From Verrucomicrobiota bacterium (GTDB taxonomy: Bacteria; Verrucomicrobiota; Verrucomicrobiia; Limisphaerales; JADLHS01): a DNA stretch of 39,221 nt. The position numbers were made by a program, and so were the translations under genes. Within the stretch, counting starts at the first letter, position 1. The number at the start of each line of letters is the position of its first letter. Positions 37,506-39,221 of this stretch are shown piece by piece. The stretch lies in assembly GCA_025350905.1 (NCBI GenBank), contig JANXWY010000369.1:1-39221 (forward strand), written 5' to 3'. The notes beneath the pieces were generated by a model. The model was not told where the DNA came from and made no database searches. It was given only the letters and a program-made list of their open reading frames with translations.

Positions 37506-37710
37506 TAAAAAATACAGCTCACGGAATTCGGACGTTGGAATTCAGCTACCAACGTGAACGGGAATGGTGGCGGTGAATCGCACTGAATTCAAAACCTTTT
37601 TCAACGGGTTGATCACCTCAACTTCGCGAGCTGTCTCCACGCCGCCATCGGCTGCGAATTGGGGCGCTGGGCGCTCTGGCTGAGCAGTATGATGACTGTA
37701 GACATTCGCC

Positions 37711-37739
37711 TTGACACGTCCAACGCCGAGAGCAATGGT
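37711..37739 (+). promoter_or_regulatory. Candidate promoter for the PEP-CTERM gene
   Basis: A perfect TTGACA at 37711-37716 is followed after 17 bases by AATGGT at 37734-37739, 27 bases before the ATG at 37766. The arrangement is the same as at 5826-5854, before the pseudopilin gene. The -10 matches only three of six consensus positions, so confidence is low. AGGAGG near 37741-37746 is too far from the ATG to be a usual Shine-Dalgarno. Confidence 0.35.
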
Positions 37740-37765
37740 CAGGAGGACAGCAAACCAAGAGCATC

Positions 37766-38329
37766 ATGAACAAAATACTCCTAGCAATCGCTGTGGCCGC
37801 CGGGTGCGTTAGTAGTTTCGCTCAAGGCAAAATCAACATTCTGAACGATGCGAATCACTTGGTTTATTTTGGAGGGATGAGCTACGGTCTCGTTGACTCC
37901 ACCTCGAATTTCAGAATTGATCTGTACGGCTCTCCCGGGACTAGTGGAGGCAGCTTGTTTTTACTCACCTCGTTGCCGATGAACGATCGGATTCCTGGAA
38001 TATTTGGGCCGCTCAACTGGAACTCACCTTTCCCTGGCGGTGTAGCATCAACGTTTCAATTGCGCCTATTCAACCCTGCGTGGGGAGCATACATTGCAGA
38101 CTCGAGTGTCTTCACAATGCAGCCGGGTGGTTCAATCGCTTACAACAGTCTATTCAATCCAGCGGGCACGACCATGTCCACCTGGGCTATCGGAACACAA
38201 CCGGTTCCTGGTGGTTTTGGTGCCATTGGCATCTTTCTCATTCCAGAACCGTCCAATTTGGCTTTGGCGAGCTTTGGGGCGGCTTCGCTGCTGTTCTTCC
38301 GTCGTGGCAATTCATCTCCTCGTGGATAA
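37766..38329 (+). CDS. PEP-CTERM sorting domain protein
   Basis: This 187-residue exported protein has an N-terminal signal peptide (MNKILLAIAVAAGCVSSFAQ) and a C-terminal PEP-CTERM signal: IPEP (Pro160-Glu161-Pro162), a hydrophobic stretch LALASFGAASLLFF, and the basic tail RRGN. Such proteins are sorted by exosortase, usually in species making extracellular polysaccharide. The middle part is a beta-rich, Gly/Ser/Asn-rich region without a known domain. No exosortase gene is in the window. Its DNA looks less GC-rich than the neighbours, consistent with a fast-evolving accessory surface gene. It reads away from aspS. Confidence 0.9.
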   Translation: MNKILLAIAVAAGCVSSFAQGKINILNDANHLVYFGGMSYGLVDSTSNFRIDLYGSPGTSGGSLFLLTSLPMNDRIPGIFGPLNWNSPFPGGVASTFQLRLFNPAWGAYIADSSVFTMQPGGSIAYNSLFNPAGTTMSTWAIGTQPVPGGFGAIGIFLIPEPSNLALASFGAASLLFFRRGNSSPRG

Positions 38330-38665
38330 CAGTGCCGACTTCTGTTGTTGTCGACGATTCACCCCGATTCCCCGCCACCGCTGCACGGTCGCGCTGAATG
38401 AAACACCTCCGCAACACCCATTCAACGCACGATGGCTTAATCGGCGCACAGTCTGGATGGGGTCAAGCTCGAAAAAGAATCATCATGCCCGACCATCGGC
38501 AGTTGGACCAAGAGGAGTCATGCAAAGGCTTGGTTCTGACCACTAATAATACGCTTTCATTTTCTCGTGCTGGCGGCACTGAAGCGCGAGGAGGTCAGCC
38601 CGGAGCAATGACCTCGCCGCGCCGATCACCAAATCACAAGGCCAGGACGGCCACGGTGATCTGCG
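38330..38665. other. Region without a recognisable gene after the PEP-CTERM gene
   Basis: A 91-codon plus-strand frame (from about 38398) exists but has no family resemblance, no signal and a composition like chance. No terminator with a T run is seen after the PEP-CTERM stop. The interval lies next to a deletion scar at 38666-38901 and may be part of the same decayed region. Confidence 0.35.
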
Positions 38666-38770
38666 CTAACTGATCACTTGATGAATCACTTCGCCGTAAA
38701 CATCCGTGAGGCGAATGTCCCGACCGCTGAAGCGATACGTGAGTTTCGTGTGGTCCAGTCCCAGGAGATG
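38666..38770 (-). pseudogene. C-terminal fragment of a DUF1501 gene
   Basis: Read on the minus strand, the codons from 38770 to the TAG at 38666 give [11 protein letters not shown], then [16 protein letters not shown] and VIHQVIS. This is the typical C-terminal end of DUF1501 (sulfatase-like, Planctomycetes/Verrucomicrobia) proteins. Full members exceed 400 residues, so only about 34 codons remain. The fragment is fused, in a different reading frame, to the first part of a sulfurtransferase gene. Confidence 0.72.
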
Positions 38771-38901
38771 GCACCGGGGATGTGGCCGCCTTCATACGCT
38801 TTGGTATCGACGTCGACTTCCACGATACGAACGGAAGGGTCTGCAAGGTGTTGAGCGACCCATTCGGTGGAGACCAGGGTTTCCGGATGCGCGTAGTCCA
38901 T
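38686..38901 (-). pseudogene. Truncated thiosulfate sulfurtransferase (rhodanese) N-terminus
   Basis: The frame starts at an ATG overlapping the amidohydrolase stop (TAATG) and gives about 51 residues of a clear rhodanese-type N-terminus: [35 protein letters not shown] and WDWTT. It then leaves the family and reads unrelated residues to a stop at 38686. Complete two-domain sulfurtransferases are about 280 residues and carry a catalytic cysteine, missing here. The loss starts where the DUF1501 tail begins, so a deletion or recombination probably joined the two genes. The original role was likely sulfur transfer from thiosulfate. Confidence 0.8.
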
Positions 38902-39221
38902 TACTTTTTCTTTTGTACCGATTGTGCCACTTTCAGGCCATATTCCCGGGCTTTGGCGAGAATAGCGGGTTGGTCGAGGGTGAGGATGTGGCGGTCGCGG
39001 ACCACTTCGCGGCCATTTACGATGACGTCGGTGACGTTCGAGCCCTTGAGAGCGTAGACCAGTTGGGAGTAGACGTCGAACATCGGCGTGGCGTTGGGGG
39101 CGTCGAGATCGAGCGCGATGAGGTCGGCGCGTTTGCCGGTTTCGAGAGAGCCGATTTCCTTTTCCAGACCGAGCACGCGGGCACCGCCCATGGTGGCCAT
39201 TTCGAAGGCCTGGGTGGCGGG
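38901..39221 (-). CDS. Amidohydrolase C-terminus (SAH/MTA deaminase-like), partial
   Basis: The gene continues beyond the right edge; 106 C-terminal residues are in the window. [36 protein letters not shown] and the late [21 protein letters not shown] are typical of the MtaD/SsnA-type amidohydrolases that deaminate S-adenosylhomocysteine, methylthioadenosine or related compounds. The catalytic metal-binding residues lie outside the window, so the substrate is not certain. The TAA stop shares its last A with the ATG of the truncated sulfurtransferase, showing an old translational coupling. No sign of decay is seen in the part available. Confidence 0.85.
   Translation of the reverse strand, partial: PATQAFEMATMGGARVLGLEKEIGSLETGKRADLIALDLDAPNATPMFDVYSQLVYALKGSNVTDVIVNGREVVRDRHILTLDQPAILAKAREYGLKVAQSVQKKK

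Noticed and set aside
35892-37508. 538-codon plus-strand ORF antisense to aspS
   Set aside because: The minus strand carries complete AspRS motifs; the plus ORF has no family motif and is a by-product of GC-rich codon use.
38398-38673. 91-codon ORF after the PEP-CTERM gene
   Set aside because: No signal, domain or coding-like composition; it runs opposite to the DUF1501 fragment and is probably chance.
1-39221. CRISPR array, tRNA, rRNA, riboswitch or prophage
   Set aside because: No regularly spaced direct repeats, no tRNA cloverleaf, no rRNA-like segment and no phage genes were recognised by eye. A small RNA or weak tRNA could be missed without a covariance search.

Overview
The window looks like a chromosomal segment of a Verrucomicrobiota bacterium, most likely a soil or freshwater relative of Pedosphaera/Limisphaerales. 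This is an inference from family content: a large secreted Ig/LamG protein, a pseudopilin with the [20 protein letters not shown] leader and CINNLKQ motif, a PEP-CTERM protein, a DUF1501 remnant, a DUF3472 protein, a GH29 fucosidase and a GldA/GldF/GldG/DUF4340 ABC locus. The DNA is GC-rich, gene-dense and has few strong Shine-Dalgarno sequences. I saw no rRNA, tRNA, CRISPR array, intact insertion sequence or phage gene.

Layout, left to right. (1) 0.4-7.1 kb, surface and export: a 1178-residue Ig/LamG secreted protein ending in a strong intrinsic terminator, a TPR-sulfotransferase fusion, a pseudopilin and a small lipoprotein. (2) 7.3-13.5 kb, plus strand: L-threonine 3-dehydrogenase (tdh) and its partner 2-amino-3-ketobutyrate CoA ligase (kbl), separated by a cysteine-synthase-like enzyme, an exported DUF3472 protein and an exported alpha-L-fucosidase. 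(3) 13.5-16.3 kb, minus strand: a 942-residue FAD/Fe-S oxidoreductase whose 3' end overlaps kbl. (4) 16.6-21.6 kb: a four-gene Gld-type ABC transporter operon with a 131-bp inverted-repeat element inside it, followed by an aspartate aminotransferase. (5) 22.9-27.6 kb, minus strand: ispD, a C-terminal processing protease, tsaD, a YkgJ-type cysteine-cluster protein, a nucleotidyltransferase and a small basic ORF, many of them touching or overlapping. (6) 27.8-30.5 kb: transaldolase, a membrane-anchored alpha/beta hydrolase and an ICMT/PEMT-type methyltransferase. (7) 30.7-35.4 kb: three envelope glycosyltransferases (GT87, a GtrB/DPM-like GT2 and an ArnT-like GT39). (8) 35.5-37.5 kb: a multi-hairpin intergenic repeat and aspS. 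(9) 37.7-39.2 kb: a PEP-CTERM protein, then a degraded locus with an amidohydrolase C-terminus running off the window, a truncated sulfurtransferase, and the tail of a DUF1501 gene fused to it out of frame.

How the genes work together: Tdh and Kbl form the threonine-to-glycine route. GldA/F/G and DUF4340 form one exporter-like membrane complex. The GT2 probably makes a polyprenyl-phosphate sugar that GT-C enzymes such as the neighbouring GT39 and GT87 could use. The fucosidase and DUF3472 protein suggest exported glycan use. The most unusual items are the chimeric gene wreck at 38.67-38.90 kb, the repeat inside the Gld operon (with a small ORF joined by ATGA overlaps at both ends), and the A5C5 tract where the nucleotidyltransferase and the small downstream ORF overlap.
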